Shown in pieces: positions 51,898 to 60,002 of a stretch of 64,000 nt of DNA. Position 1 is the stretch's first letter. Every line of letters begins with the position of its first letter. Origin of the DNA: an uncultured Eubacteriales bacterium (GTDB lineage: Bacteria; Bacillota; Clostridia; Christensenellales; Aristaeellaceae). The stretch lies in assembly GCA_902789795.1 (NCBI GenBank), contig CADAPM010000007.1:100754-164753 (forward strand), read 5' to 3'. The notes beneath the pieces were generated by a model, which did not search any database, had not been told where the DNA came from, and saw only the letters and a program-made list of their open reading frames with translations. A program made the position numbers and the translations under genes.

Positions 51898-51999
51898 AAG
51901 TCCCGTTTATTGGACAATACTGATGGTATCATTAAGTCACAAGGTTGAGGGAAGCAACCGAAACCTTGAAAGGCTAGCGGATAAGCCAACAACCGCGGA
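51898..51999 (+). promoter_or_regulatory. Small-gene regulatory cassette 1
   Basis: AAGTCCCGTTTATTGGACA: dyad GTCC-N8-GGAC (51900-51915), then exactly 11 bases to TATCAT (51927-51932), then AAGTCACAAGG and a leader with GGTTG-agggaag-CAACC inside an outer CAAGG/CCTTG stem, and GCGG...CCGC before the ribosome site. The same plan precedes four further genes. Confidence 0.65.
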
Positions 52000-52009
52000 A
52001 AGGAAGATT

Positions 52010-52228
52010 ATGAAGATGGCAAAGGTTATCACGATGAAGATTGCTCTGAACAAAAGGCACACGCTGGAACTGGTAACGACTGTTGACCCCAATATGACTG
52101 TTGAAAAGCTGCTCTCCATGCTCTGCATAAGCGGATTTGTCATCAAAGCTGAGGAAACACCCATTATGCCGCTGCCCGTTGCACTGATCCATTCGGCTAA
52201 CGTGCAAAGGAATCTGGGCATCATCTGA
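52010..52228 (+). CDS. Small hypothetical protein of the cassette array
   Basis: 72 residues from ATG 52010, with AAAGGAAG upstream; an upstream in-frame extension would translate the regulatory cassette and is rejected. Sequence begins MKMAKVITMKIALNKRHTLE and has one CISG segment. No domain, signal or membrane helix is certain. First of five genes with the shared cassette. Confidence 0.55.
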   Translation: MKMAKVITMKIALNKRHTLELVTTVDPNMTVEKLLSMLCISGFVIKAEETPIMPLPVALIHSANVQRNLGII

Positions 52229-52295
52229 CAAGAGTCGCGTTTTCAATTACAACTATCGGCTATAAAGCTACAACTTATGGATAAGCAGCTACAAG

Positions 52296-52400
52296 TCCCA
52301 ATTATTGGACAATACATTATATATAATAAAGTCACAAGGTAAGGGAAGAACCCAGAGCCTTGAAGAAGAAAGGCAGCGGATAAGCCATCAAGCCGCGGGA
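52296..52400 (+). promoter_or_regulatory. Small-gene regulatory cassette 2
   Basis: GTCCcaattattGGAC (52295-52310), 11 bases, perfect TATAAT (52322-52327), AAAGTCACAAGG, then GGG-aagaa-CCC within CAAGG/CCTTG, followed by GCGGATAAGCC...CCGCGGGAAGG. It shares its whole leader with cassette 1. Confidence 0.7.
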
Positions 52401-52410
52401 AGGAAAAACA

Positions 52411-52776
52411 ATGAGCGCCACCACCAACATGATCATCAAGCTGAACAACAACACCGATGCCAACAAAGCTGCCGCTATCATGAAGGAAGTTGCTTCCAAA
52501 GTCACCCCCGATTATCCTACCGAAATCAGCAAGTTCGTTGCTGACATCACCGTTGAAGGCTGCACCGTAAAGGTTGAAGAAAGCTTCTCTCTCATGAGCT
52601 GCACCTTCTGCGACATGATTCCGCAGATCATGAGGGCGATTGCAAAGAACGGCTTTGGCCCCATCGCCATGGAAGCCTGGTTTACCTCTTTCTCCTCCGA
52701 TTATGAGGCCGAATTCAGCGCACGGGTTTACAAGAACGGTAAGTTCACGATGACCTTCAACGAGCATGATGATTAA
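52411..52776 (+). CDS. Hypothetical protein of the cassette array
   Basis: 121 residues, soluble, mildly acidic. Starts MSATTNMIIKLNNNTDANKAA; a cysteine pair occurs in SLMSCTFCDMIPQIM near residue 63, and aromatic residues cluster in MEAWFTSFSSDYEAEFSARVYKNGKF. The beta-rich pattern with one helix suggests a small alpha/beta fold. GGGAAGGAAAA precedes the ATG. No homology recognised. Confidence 0.65.
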   Translation: MSATTNMIIKLNNNTDANKAAAIMKEVASKVTPDYPTEISKFVADITVEGCTVKVEESFSLMSCTFCDMIPQIMRAIAKNGFGPIAMEAWFTSFSSDYEAEFSARVYKNGKFTMTFNEHDD

Positions 52777-52790
52777 AGCCAAACATAAAT

Positions 52791-52870
52791 AAGTCCCGAT
52801 TATTGGACAACACAACTGATAGAATGTAATCACAGGATGAGGGAAGGAACCTCACCTGAAGATAAAAAAC
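52791..52870 (+). promoter_or_regulatory. Small-gene regulatory cassette 3
   Basis: GTCCcgattattGGAC (52793-52808), 11 bases, TAGAAT (52820-52825), then GTAATCACAGGATGAGGGAA and a hairpin AGG.GAGG-gaaggaa-CCTC.CCT. Confidence 0.7.
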
Positions 52871-52909
52871 AAGAGGAAGGACACCTCACAAACCAGAAAG
52901 GAAACTATT

Positions 52910-53299
52910 ATGAAGCAGAATCACAACTACGAGATCAACTACATCGAGAACACCATCACCGTGACCAAGAAGTTCCTGAAAGAAGCGGGTGTCATCGGTA
53001 GCGCTGCTTACAAAGAGCTGGCGCAACTGCGCAAAGACCTCCCCGACTTCCAGATCGTTCAGCGGGAAATCAGCAAGAAGAAGGATAAGAAGACGTACGG
53101 AAAGCTGGATTACAAGGCCATGGGCGAGTTCATCAAAGAGAAAGAAGAAGATGCTGCGGACACGGTACTGGCTGAATTCGAGCACGTAAAGCAACTTTCC
53201 AAGATCAGGAGCGGTTCCTACGCTTATGTGAAGACGTGGTTCCTTGCCCGCTACAAGGACGAGTTCGCCGCGGCAGAAACCGAAGAAGAAGTAGCATAA
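52910..53299 (+). CDS. Array paralogue A (hypothetical)
   Basis: 129 residues. Shares with the next two genes an N-terminal motif Y-x-I-[NDS]-x-x-x-N-T-[IL]-T-[VMI]-[ST]-x-x-F and a C-terminal Y-x-Y-V-[KR]-x-W-F (here YAYVKTWFL). The middle is strongly charged (SKKKDKKTYGKLDYKAM; EFIKEKEEDAADT) and probably helical. AGAAAGGAAAC precedes the ATG. Likely an intracellular binding protein; function unknown. Confidence 0.75.
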   Translation: MKQNHNYEINYIENTITVTKKFLKEAGVIGSAAYKELAQLRKDLPDFQIVQREISKKKDKKTYGKLDYKAMGEFIKEKEEDAADTVLAEFEHVKQLSKIRSGSYAYVKTWFLARYKDEFAAAETEEEVA

Positions 53300-53300
53300 G

Positions 53301-53370
53301 ACCCGATTATTGGACACATCAACCGCTATAATAAAGACACAAGATGAGGGAAGGAAAACCCATTAAACCA
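53301..53370 (+). promoter_or_regulatory. Small-gene regulatory cassette 4
   Basis: GACCcgattattGGAC (53300-53315), 11 bases, perfect TATAAT (53327-53332), then AAGACACAAGATGAGGG and a hairpin ATG.GGG-aaggaaaa-CCC.AT. The first half-site differs from the others by one base. Confidence 0.7.
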
Positions 53371-53387
53371 GAAAGTGAGTAAGAAGT

Positions 53388-53822
53388 ATGGCTAACAAGA
53401 ATCAGGGTTACAAAATCAATTGGAGCACCAACACCATTACCATGACCAAGAAGTTCGCGGCTGAAGCTAACCAGTATGGCACGGAGGCCTACAACATGAT
53501 GATGGATATCCGCGGCAAGGGCTTCACCGTCGCTATCAAGGAATCCGCTCCCCGTAAGGCTTGCCCCACCCGACTCACATTCAAGCAGATGGAGACCCTT
53601 CTCTCTTGCATGGACTACGCGGACGAACGTCTGGCACAACTCCACATCGTCATGGACGCGGGCAAGGGCCAGAAGAACCAGTATGAATACGTGCGGCGCT
53701 GGTTTCTGAAGAACTATCCCCACTTCGCGGAGACCCCCGTGCTGAACAGCAGCAACCATCTGGTTGCCCCGCGGGTGGAACTGATGCCCGAAGCTGCCGA
53801 ACCGCTGAAGCTGACCGCGTAA
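53388..53822 (+). CDS. Array paralogue B (hypothetical)
   Basis: 144 residues, paralogous to genes A and C: YKINWSTNTITMTKKF at residues 8-23 and YEYVRRWFLKNYP near 105. The centre differs (SAPRKACPTRLTFKQMETLLSCMDYADERL), and the tail is proline-rich. Basic overall. Start ATG 53388; ribosome site weak (AAGAAG). Confidence 0.75.
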   Translation: MANKNQGYKINWSTNTITMTKKFAAEANQYGTEAYNMMMDIRGKGFTVAIKESAPRKACPTRLTFKQMETLLSCMDYADERLAQLHIVMDAGKGQKNQYEYVRRWFLKNYPHFAETPVLNSSNHLVAPRVELMPEAAEPLKLTA

Positions 53823-53895
53823 GACCATATTATTGGACGCCGATACTGATAAAATGTAATCACAGGATGAGGGAAGGAACCTCACCTAAAAGAGG
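53821..53895 (+). promoter_or_regulatory. Small-gene regulatory cassette 5
   Basis: GACCatattattGGAC (53823-53838), 11 bases, TAAAAT (53850-53855), then GTAATCACAGGATGAGGGAA and hairpin AGG.GAGG-gaaggaa-CCTC.CCT, almost identical to cassette 3. Confidence 0.7.
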
Positions 53896-53931
53896 TCAAG
53901 GACAGACCGAAAAACCAGAAAGGATAAGAAA

Positions 53932-54387
53932 ATGACTAACGGCTACAATTACGACGCTCTGAGCAACACCCTGACCATCTCCGCTTCCTTTGCCAAGAAG
54001 GCTTCCAAGGTTGGTTCGCTGGAATACAACATTATTCTGAAGCTGCGTCACGACTTCCCCGATCTGACGATCCAGCAGGAAGCCAAGCGGGAAGCGGAAA
54101 AGAAGCTGAATTACCACCAGATGGAAGAGTTCATCGACATGCACCGCAACGCCACCGAACTGCGTGCAACCTTTGAGAAAGTCAAGAAGCTTTCCCACAT
54201 TCAGTCCATGCCCTATAGGTACGTGAAGAATTGGTTTGAGCGCACCTTCCCCTATTACGACAATCCCGCCATGGATGATGATGGTTTTGTAGTAGACCCT
54301 ATGACCCTGAACAGCATGAAAGAAATGATAAATGAAGTGACTGCTGGAAACATTCAGGAAGCTGTACCCGTGAAAGCTGCTGCCTGA
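53932..54387 (+). CDS. Array paralogue C (hypothetical)
   Basis: 151 residues, paralogous to A and B: YNYDALSNTLTISASF at 4-19, LNYHQMEEFIDMHRN in the middle (matching LDYKAMGEFIKEK of A) and YRYVKNWFERTFPYY near 100. An extended tail of about 40 residues ends in VKAAA. CCAGAAAGGATAAG precedes the start. Confidence 0.75.
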   Translation: MTNGYNYDALSNTLTISASFAKKASKVGSLEYNIILKLRHDFPDLTIQQEAKREAEKKLNYHQMEEFIDMHRNATELRATFEKVKKLSHIQSMPYRYVKNWFERTFPYYDNPAMDDDGFVVDPMTLNSMKEMINEVTAGNIQEAVPVKAAA

Positions 54388-54466
54388 TTGTGATAGAAAG
54401 ACGATTGAAGGGAGTGATGGCGATTGATTGTGCTATAACAGGCAAATACAAAGTATATCAACGACG

Positions 54467-54913
54467 ATGAAGAAATACATTAATACACCGAGAATTAAAG
54501 GAGCCTGCGTTGAGATAAGGCGCAGGAATTTACAAGGTATGAAAAAGACAGAACGTAATGCCCATCTTGACAACATTCTAAGCATGATCCATATGGATGA
54601 GATAGCAGGTAAAAATATATCCGTTCGCTATCATACCCAATGCTATGCGTTGAGAATTGATACTCTGGAATGCGGTATTTGGTTTTCCGAAGACAGTGCA
54701 GGCGTATTTGGACCAGTTGAAACAGAACCTATAATAAGTTGTTATTGGGACGCTAACGCCAATAGCATTGAAGAGTTCCTTAATGAAGCAGAAAACCTAA
54801 AGGACAAAGCACAACGTGTCACCTCGATTCTATTGGACTTTATCCAGATGATTGAAGCATTAAGGGGAGACGAATTTGTAAAAGAACCAATTCTGTCAAA
54901 AACAGCAGTGTAA
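54467..54913 (+). CDS. Hypothetical protein, paralogue pair member 1
   Basis: 148 residues from ATG 54467; a TTG at 54428 is an alternative, and neither has a good ribosome site. AT-rich. The segment CGIWFSEDSAGVFGP...CYWDANANSIEEFLNEAENL matches GIFASEDAEFGVYG...GYWDTHEDQIKEALNSA in the next gene, so the two are paralogues. The N-terminus is basic (RGIKGACVEIRRRN-like). No shared regulatory cassette. Confidence 0.6.
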   Translation: MKKYINTPRIKGACVEIRRRNLQGMKKTERNAHLDNILSMIHMDEIAGKNISVRYHTQCYALRIDTLECGIWFSEDSAGVFGPVETEPIISCYWDANANSIEEFLNEAENLKDKAQRVTSILLDFIQMIEALRGDEFVKEPILSKTAV

Positions 54914-55012
54914 ATAGACTATACGGGCGAAAGCATAGATAACCGCATTTAAACCAAAATAATAAAGAATTGCGGAGGGAAACCGCGTAAACAAACCAGA
55001 AAGGAAATTTAT

Positions 55013-55369
55013 ATGACTAATACGAATAAGAATGACATTTTCAACTCTGTGCCCTCTTGCTGCGTCATCAAAGTCGCTTTTGATGGAGAAATGTGCGAAG
55101 CACTTAATGAAGAATATGGAAAAGAATTCCTGGCTTTCAAGAATGAAGAATATGGAATGGGCATCTTTGCATCAGAAGATGCGGAGTTCGGAGTTTATGG
55201 TGACGATCTGGTTTCTATACTTGCAATCAATGGATATTGGGATACTCATGAAGACCAAATCAAAGAAGCGCTCAATAGTGCAACCAGTATGGATGAACTT
55301 TGCGGCGCTTTGAGCAGAATCGTAGTTGAATGCATTATGGATATTTTGAGAACCGCAAACGCTGCATAA
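55013..55369 (+). CDS. Hypothetical protein, paralogue pair member 2
   Basis: 118 residues, acidic. Shares with the preceding gene the GI[WF]-x-x-SED...YWD...I-[EK]-E-[AF]-L-N pattern. CCAGAAAGGAAA is the same ribosome-site context used by the cassette genes. A strong terminator follows, ending the small-gene array. Function unknown. Confidence 0.65.
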   Translation: MTNTNKNDIFNSVPSCCVIKVAFDGEMCEALNEEYGKEFLAFKNEEYGMGIFASEDAEFGVYGDDLVSILAINGYWDTHEDQIKEALNSATSMDELCGALSRIVVECIMDILRTANAA

Positions 55370-55412
55370 CACATCCACTCTGATAGGAACTGAAAAAAAT
55401 GAATAAGAAACG

Positions 55413-55443
55413 AAAAGGAAGCAAAAAACCGCTTCCTTTTTTC
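55413..55443 (+). terminator. Terminator of the small-gene array
   Basis: Perfect stem AAAAGGAAGC/GCTTCCTTTT, eight-base loop, continuing TTCTG. Confidence 0.85.
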
Positions 55444-55483
55444 TGTTATTCTCACAGAGTCTCGCAACATCATGCGATTCATC

Positions 55484-55513
55484 CTTGAAATGTTCAAGAA
55501 AACTTGTTATACT
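55484..55513 (+). promoter_or_regulatory. Promoter and operator of the Type I restriction operon
   Basis: -35 TTGAAA (55485-55490), 17-base spacer, -10 TATACT (55508-55513). A perfect palindrome CTTGAA-ATG-TTCAAG (55484-55498) covers the -35, a natural operator for the XRE regulator encoded just downstream. Confidence 0.72.
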
Positions 55514-55541
55514 GGTTTTATTACACAGAGGAGGGCTGATT

Positions 55542-55769
55542 ATGGCTGTCCAATACAACAAGCTATGGAAAATCTTGATCGATAAAAAGATGAGTAAAGG
55601 CGAACTGGGCAAGATAACGGGTATCTGCCCCAATACCATGACAAAGCTGAACAGGGACGAATTTGTCGCTATGCCGATTCTGGACAGGATTTGCGAAGCC
55701 CTGAATGTGGATTACGGCGATATCGTGGAGCATATAAAGGACGAACAGGAGGCCGCTCAAAATGGCTGA
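55542..55769 (+). CDS. XRE-family helix-turn-helix regulator
   Basis: 75 residues from ATG 55542, with GAGGAGGG seven bases upstream. [33 protein letters not shown] is a Cro/CI-type helix-turn-helix, then [16 protein letters not shown]. The domain fills the whole protein. It overlaps hsdM by eight bases. Probably delays or limits restriction operon expression on entry into a new host, like controller proteins. Confidence 0.88.
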   Translation: MAVQYNKLWKILIDKKMSKGELGKITGICPNTMTKLNRDEFVAMPILDRICEALNVDYGDIVEHIKDEQEAAQNG

Positions 55770-57324
55770 CGTAAAGAAAGAGCAGGAGCGCGACGAACTG
55801 CACCGTGCGATCTGGGCGATTGCCGATGAACTGCGCGGCAGCGTGGATGGTTGGGATTTCAAAAATTACGTGCTGGGCACGATGTTTTATCGCTACATCA
55901 GCGAAAACCTGACCGCCTACATCAACGATGGCGAACACGAAGCGGGCAATACTGATTTTGACTATGCTGCCATGTCTGATGCGGACGCCGAAGAGGCGCG
56001 GAGCGGCCTGATCGAGGAAAAGGGCTTCTTCATTCTGCCGAGCGAATTGTTCTGCAATGTATGTGTGAGAGCAGCGGAGGATGAAAACCTGAACGAAACC
56101 CTGGAAACGGTGTTCCGTCACATTGAGGACAGCGCCAAGGGCAGCGTGTCAGAAAGCGACTTCGCGGGCCTGTTTGATGATTTTGACGTGAATAGCAATA
56201 AGCTTGGCGCAACGGTTGCCAAGCGCAACGAACGGCTGTGCAAGCTGCTGTGGGGCGTTCGTGATATGCGGCTGGGTGAAGTGAAGAATCACGATATTGA
56301 CGCTTTCGGCGACGCCTATGAATACCTGATGACTATGTATGCCAGCAACGCGGGCAAAAGCGGCGGTGAGTTCTTTACGCCCGCTGACGTTTCTGAACTG
56401 CTGACCCGTTTGGGGACTGTGGGCAAAACGGAGATCAATAAGGTGTATGACCCTGCCTGCGGCTCTGGATCGCTATTGCTGAAAGCCGAAAAGGTGCTGG
56501 GACATGATGCTGTGCGCAACGGCTTCTTTGGACAGGAAATTAACATTACCACCTACAACCTGTGCCGCATCAACATGTTCCTGCATGATGTGGGCTTTGA
56601 TAAATTCAATATCGCCTGCGAAGACACACTGACTGCGCCGCAGCATTGGGACGATGAACCGTTTGAACTGATCGTTTCCAATCCACCTTATTCCATCAAA
56701 TGGGCAGGTGACAGCAACCCCATCCTGATCAATGACCCGCGCTATTCGCCCGCTGGTGTGCTGGCCCCTAAGAGCGCTGCAGACTTTGCATTCATCATGC
56801 ACTCCCTTTCCTGGCTGGCAGCGAATGGTACTGCTGCAATCGTCTGTTTCCCTGGTATTATGTATCGCGGCGGTGCGGAGCAGAAGATCCGCAAATACCT
56901 GATCGACAACAACTTTGTGGATTGCGTGATCCAGTTGCCTGGCAACCTGTTTTTCGGTACGTCCATTGCCACCTGCATCATGGTGCTGAAAAAGAACAAG
57001 ACGGACAACAAGACCCTGTTCATCGATGCCACCAAAGAGTGCATCAAGGTAACGAAAAACAACAGGCTGACCGCTGACAACATTGAAACCATTGTCGGCA
57101 CCTTTGCCAACCGCGAAGAAAAGCCTCATTTCTCACACGTTGCCGCGTATGACGAAATCGTAGGAAACGACTATAACCTGTCTGTCAGCACCTATGTGGA
57201 AGCGGAAGACACGCGGGAAAAGGTGGACATCATGAAGCTGAACGCGGAGATTGAGGATATCGTGAAGCGGGAAGATGAACTGCGGGCTGCCATCCGACAA
57301 ATCATTGCGGAAATCGAGGGATAA
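55762..57324 (+). CDS. hsdM: Type I restriction-modification methyltransferase subunit
   Basis: 520 residues. N-terminal HsdM helical domain ([14 protein letters not shown]...[18 protein letters not shown]), SAM site [17 protein letters not shown] near residue 230, catalytic NPPYSIKW near residue 307 (adenine-N6 type). The C-terminal coiled coil ([21 protein letters not shown]) contacts HsdS. Full length, so active methylation is expected. Confidence 0.95.
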   Translation: MADVKKEQERDELHRAIWAIADELRGSVDGWDFKNYVLGTMFYRYISENLTAYINDGEHEAGNTDFDYAAMSDADAEEARSGLIEEKGFFILPSELFCNVCVRAAEDENLNETLETVFRHIEDSAKGSVSESDFAGLFDDFDVNSNKLGATVAKRNERLCKLLWGVRDMRLGEVKNHDIDAFGDAYEYLMTMYASNAGKSGGEFFTPADVSELLTRLGTVGKTEINKVYDPACGSGSLLLKAEKVLGHDAVRNGFFGQEINITTYNLCRINMFLHDVGFDKFNIACEDTLTAPQHWDDEPFELIVSNPPYSIKWAGDSNPILINDPRYSPAGVLAPKSAADFAFIMHSLSWLAANGTAAIVCFPGIMYRGGAEQKIRKYLIDNNFVDCVIQLPGNLFFGTSIATCIMVLKKNKTDNKTLFIDATKECIKVTKNNRLTADNIETIVGTFANREEKPHFSHVAAYDEIVGNDYNLSVSTYVEAEDTREKVDIMKLNAEIEDIVKREDELRAAIRQIIAEIEG

Positions 57325-57328
57325 GGGC

Positions 57329-58492
57329 ATGAGCAGACTGGATGAATTGATTAGGGAGCTGTGTCCTGATGGGGTAGTACATCTCCCTCTTGGAAAAGTT
57401 TGCGACGTTGACAAAGGCGTTCAGTTCAATAAAACTGACATGCAAGAAACAGGAAGTTATCCAGTAATTAATGGTGGTATAAATCCTTCTGGATATATCG
57501 AACAATATAATCAAGCAGAGAATACGATTACAATATCGCAGGGCGGTGCGTCAGCGGGTTATGTCAACTGGTTGCAGGTGAAATTTTGGGCTGGTGCACA
57601 TTGCTATGTGTTAAAACCAAGGGATTGCATTGAGAACAGGTATCTATATCATTTTGTAAAAGCTAATGAACGAAAACTGCAAGAATGCCAGTATGGTGCG
57701 GGCATTCCTGCCCTTGGAAAAGCAACAGTTATCAACCTTCCAATTCCTGTCCCACCGCTGCCAGTGCAGCGTGAAATTGTCAGGATACTTGATAATTTCA
57801 CGGAACTTACAGCAGAGCTTACAGCAGAACTTACAGCCCGCCAAAAGCAGTATGAATACTATAATACAGCGTTGCTCCATTTTCCAGATTGTCCATATTT
57901 TAGTTTGGAAGAATTATGTGATATTGTTGACTATCGTGGAAAAACGCCTAGGAAAACAGATAAAGGTGTTTTCCTTGTAACTGCAAAAAATATTAGGAAA
58001 GGCTATATTGATTATGAAAAGTCTCAAGAATTCATATCAGAAAGTGATTATGACGAAGTAATGCATCGTGGATATCCTCAAATTGGAGATGTATTAATAA
58101 CGACAGAAGCTCCCTGTGGAAATGTTGCTCAAATTGATAGAGATAATGTTGCTTTGGCACAGCGAGTTATAAAATATCGACCTAAAGTGAATAACCTCAA
58201 TAGTACTTTTTTAAAATATATCCTATTAGGAAATGAATTTCAAAGCAAGTTGTTAGCGCAGGCGACAGGTGGAACCGTTAAGGGTATAAAAGGAAGCCGT
58301 CTTCATAAGTTGACAATACCAGTTCCACCAATAGAAGAACAAGAAAAAGTAGTTGGAATATTGACAGAATTTGAAACAATGATTTATAGCATCACCAATG
58401 GGCTTCCCGCAGAAATCGCCGCACGCCAAAGACAGTATGAGTATTACCGTGACAAGCTGCTGACATTCAAGGAAAGGAAGGAATTGGCATGA
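57329..58492 (+). CDS. hsdS: Type I restriction-modification specificity subunit
   Basis: 387 residues from ATG 57329. Two target-recognition domains (about 15-155 and 190-335), each followed by a helix: TARQKQYEYYNTALLHF and AARQRQYEYYRDKLLTF. The first helix begins with a repeat of ELTA units (residues 159-170, DNA 57803-57838), the TAEL-type spacer known from EcoR124. The TRDs look unlike each other, so the target is bipartite and asymmetric. The end overlaps the next gene by four bases. AT-rich in the second TRD. Confidence 0.93.
   Translation: MSRLDELIRELCPDGVVHLPLGKVCDVDKGVQFNKTDMQETGSYPVINGGINPSGYIEQYNQAENTITISQGGASAGYVNWLQVKFWAGAHCYVLKPRDCIENRYLYHFVKANERKLQECQYGAGIPALGKATVINLPIPVPPLPVQREIVRILDNFTELTAELTAELTARQKQYEYYNTALLHFPDCPYFSLEELCDIVDYRGKTPRKTDKGVFLVTAKNIRKGYIDYEKSQEFISESDYDEVMHRGYPQIGDVLITTEAPCGNVAQIDRDNVALAQRVIKYRPKVNNLNSTFLKYILLGNEFQSKLLAQATGGTVKGIKGSRLHKLTIPVPPIEEQEKVVGILTEFETMIYSITNGLPAEIAARQRQYEYYRDKLLTFKERKELA
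57803..57838 (+). repeat. 12-bp tandem repeat in hsdS encoding ELTA units
   Basis: Three 12-base units, GAACTTACAGCA, GAGCTTACAGCA and GAACTTACAGCC, each differing by one base. In EcoR124-type enzymes the number of these units sets the length of the non-specific spacer in the recognition sequence. Confidence 0.85.
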
Positions 58493-58986
58493 TTAGTATT
58501 CTACAAGAGACGCCAATGATTCTTTTTCGTTTCAAAAGCTACAAGCATCATGATTTCATATCTTCTCATAACGAAGTATGTAAGCTGAATGGTTCTGCGT
58601 GGATGATGAAGGCTGGAAAACGGACGAGTATCGAAAAAATCAATAATGTCTTGAAAAAGGGCGGGTGGATGATACTTCGTTCGCCCAAAAGCGAGGGAAG
58701 TAAATCGTACCTGGCACACTTTTCAGAGTTTTCAGAAGAGATTCCGTCAGATAGTAATTATCCTGCATACTATCAGGAGATTCTTGAAGAAGAAAATGAT
58801 GAAGTGTTCAGCATGTACAATGATTATCAGTGGTTTCACTTGACCCAAATATGCTCGTTACCCGAAAAATACATACCTGAAATTGTCCTTACAAATACAC
58901 AAAAACCGATTGACAAAATCATCGGAACCACCCGAACAGCAGTAATGTTTGTCAATAACCGAATAGCAATCAACATAAACGAATGA
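58489..58986 (+). CDS. Hypothetical cargo protein in the hsd operon
   Basis: 165 residues; ATGA overlap with hsdS. N-terminal ILFRFKSYKHHDFISSHNEVCKL and WMMKAGKRTSIEKINNVLKKGGWMILRSPK suggest a small alpha/beta fold, possibly nucleic-acid-binding from the basic WMMKAGKR region; the tail is VMFVNNRIAININE. No known family. Translational coupling to hsdS argues for a function tied to the restriction system. Confidence 0.72.
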   Translation: MISILQETPMILFRFKSYKHHDFISSHNEVCKLNGSAWMMKAGKRTSIEKINNVLKKGGWMILRSPKSEGSKSYLAHFSEFSEEIPSDSNYPAYYQEILEEENDEVFSMYNDYQWFHLTQICSLPEKYIPEIVLTNTQKPIDKIIGTTRTAVMFVNNRIAININE

Positions 58987-59019
58987 TAGATAATGAAAGC
59001 ATCGTAATGAGGTAAGTGC

Positions 59020-59943
59020 ATGAAACTTGGAAAGTTGAAAGAAATTGACATCCGCAAAGTCTGGGCGCATGAACAATATGATTTTTCTAAATGGCTTGCC
59101 AGTGAAAGCAACATTCAGGAATTAGGCGATGTTCTCAATTTGTCCTTGACGAATGTTGAAACCGAAAAGTTTGTTGGCAATTACCGTTGCGACATTCTCT
59201 GTCAGGATGAATTGACTGGAAAAACGGTTTTGATTGAAAATCAGTTGGAGTCCACCAATCATGACCATCTGGGAAAAATCATCACCTATGCTTCTGGACT
59301 GGATGCAGCCGTTGTGGTTTGGATCGTCGCCGAGGCGCGGGACGAACACGCCAGCGCCATCGAATGGCTGAACAAGCATACGGATGAAGATGTATCCTTT
59401 TTCCTGTTGGAAATCCATGCCTATACCATCGGTGATTCAGATCCCGCCCCTCAGTTTCACATCGTGCAGCAGCCGAATGATTTTGCAAAAACTGCGAAGA
59501 GCTTGGCCCAGAAAGGCGATCTGAACTCGACACAAACCAGCCGCTTGGAATTCTGGACGAAGCTGAATGACGCAATCGACCAGAAAGGAAAGCCTTTCAA
59601 TAAACACAAGCCATCAACTGACCATTGGTATAATGTTGCTATTGGAACATCCCAGTGCCATATTTCGATTGAGTTGGTGAACAAGGATCACAAAATATGG
59701 ATCAGCCTGTGGATTCCTGACAACAAAGAGCTTTTCGATTCATTCCTGGAACACAAGGCAGAAATTGAAGAAACAACAGGATTCCCACTGAAATGGAACA
59801 GACTGGAAGGCAAAAAAGGTTCCTTCATTGGCAAGGATATTCCTGGCTTGGATTTTAGCAAGCAAGAGAATTACCCCGAATTGATGGAAGAAGTTATTGA
59901 TATGGTGATGCTGTTTAAGAAAGCATTTTCACCGTACATATAA
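59020..59943 (+). CDS. DUF4268 / PD-(D/E)XK nuclease-like protein
   Basis: 307 residues. The core reads YRCDILCQDELTGKTVLIENQLESTNHDHLGKIITYASGLDAAVVVWI: D-x12-E-x-Q is a nuclease-type metal site (D at about 67, E at about 81, Q at 83), and the NHDHLGK...TYA.GLDA part is diagnostic of DUF4268. The C-terminal half holds the DUF4268 domain (YNVAIGTSQCHISIEL). Found with restriction and other defence genes; probably an accessory nuclease or anti-phage effector. Confidence 0.8.
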   Translation: MKLGKLKEIDIRKVWAHEQYDFSKWLASESNIQELGDVLNLSLTNVETEKFVGNYRCDILCQDELTGKTVLIENQLESTNHDHLGKIITYASGLDAAVVVWIVAEARDEHASAIEWLNKHTDEDVSFFLLEIHAYTIGDSDPAPQFHIVQQPNDFAKTAKSLAQKGDLNSTQTSRLEFWTKLNDAIDQKGKPFNKHKPSTDHWYNVAIGTSQCHISIELVNKDHKIWISLWIPDNKELFDSFLEHKAEIEETTGFPLKWNRLEGKKGSFIGKDIPGLDFSKQENYPELMEEVIDMVMLFKKAFSPYI

Positions 59944-60002
59944 ACCAGTTATGAAATCATACTTAACCAAATCATAAGCTGCTGTGAGGGAAAGCAAAGA
60001 AA

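Noticed and set aside
51908-53838. Reading TTGGAC in the cassettes as a normal -35 box
   Set aside because: The distance to the TATAAT-like box is 11 bases in all five, not 16-18, so a standard sigma-70 reading fails.
51898-54400. Possible CRISPR array because of regularly recurring sequence
   Set aside because: The repeated units are 400-600 bases apart, imperfect, and each precedes a gene; no short regular spacers or cas genes.
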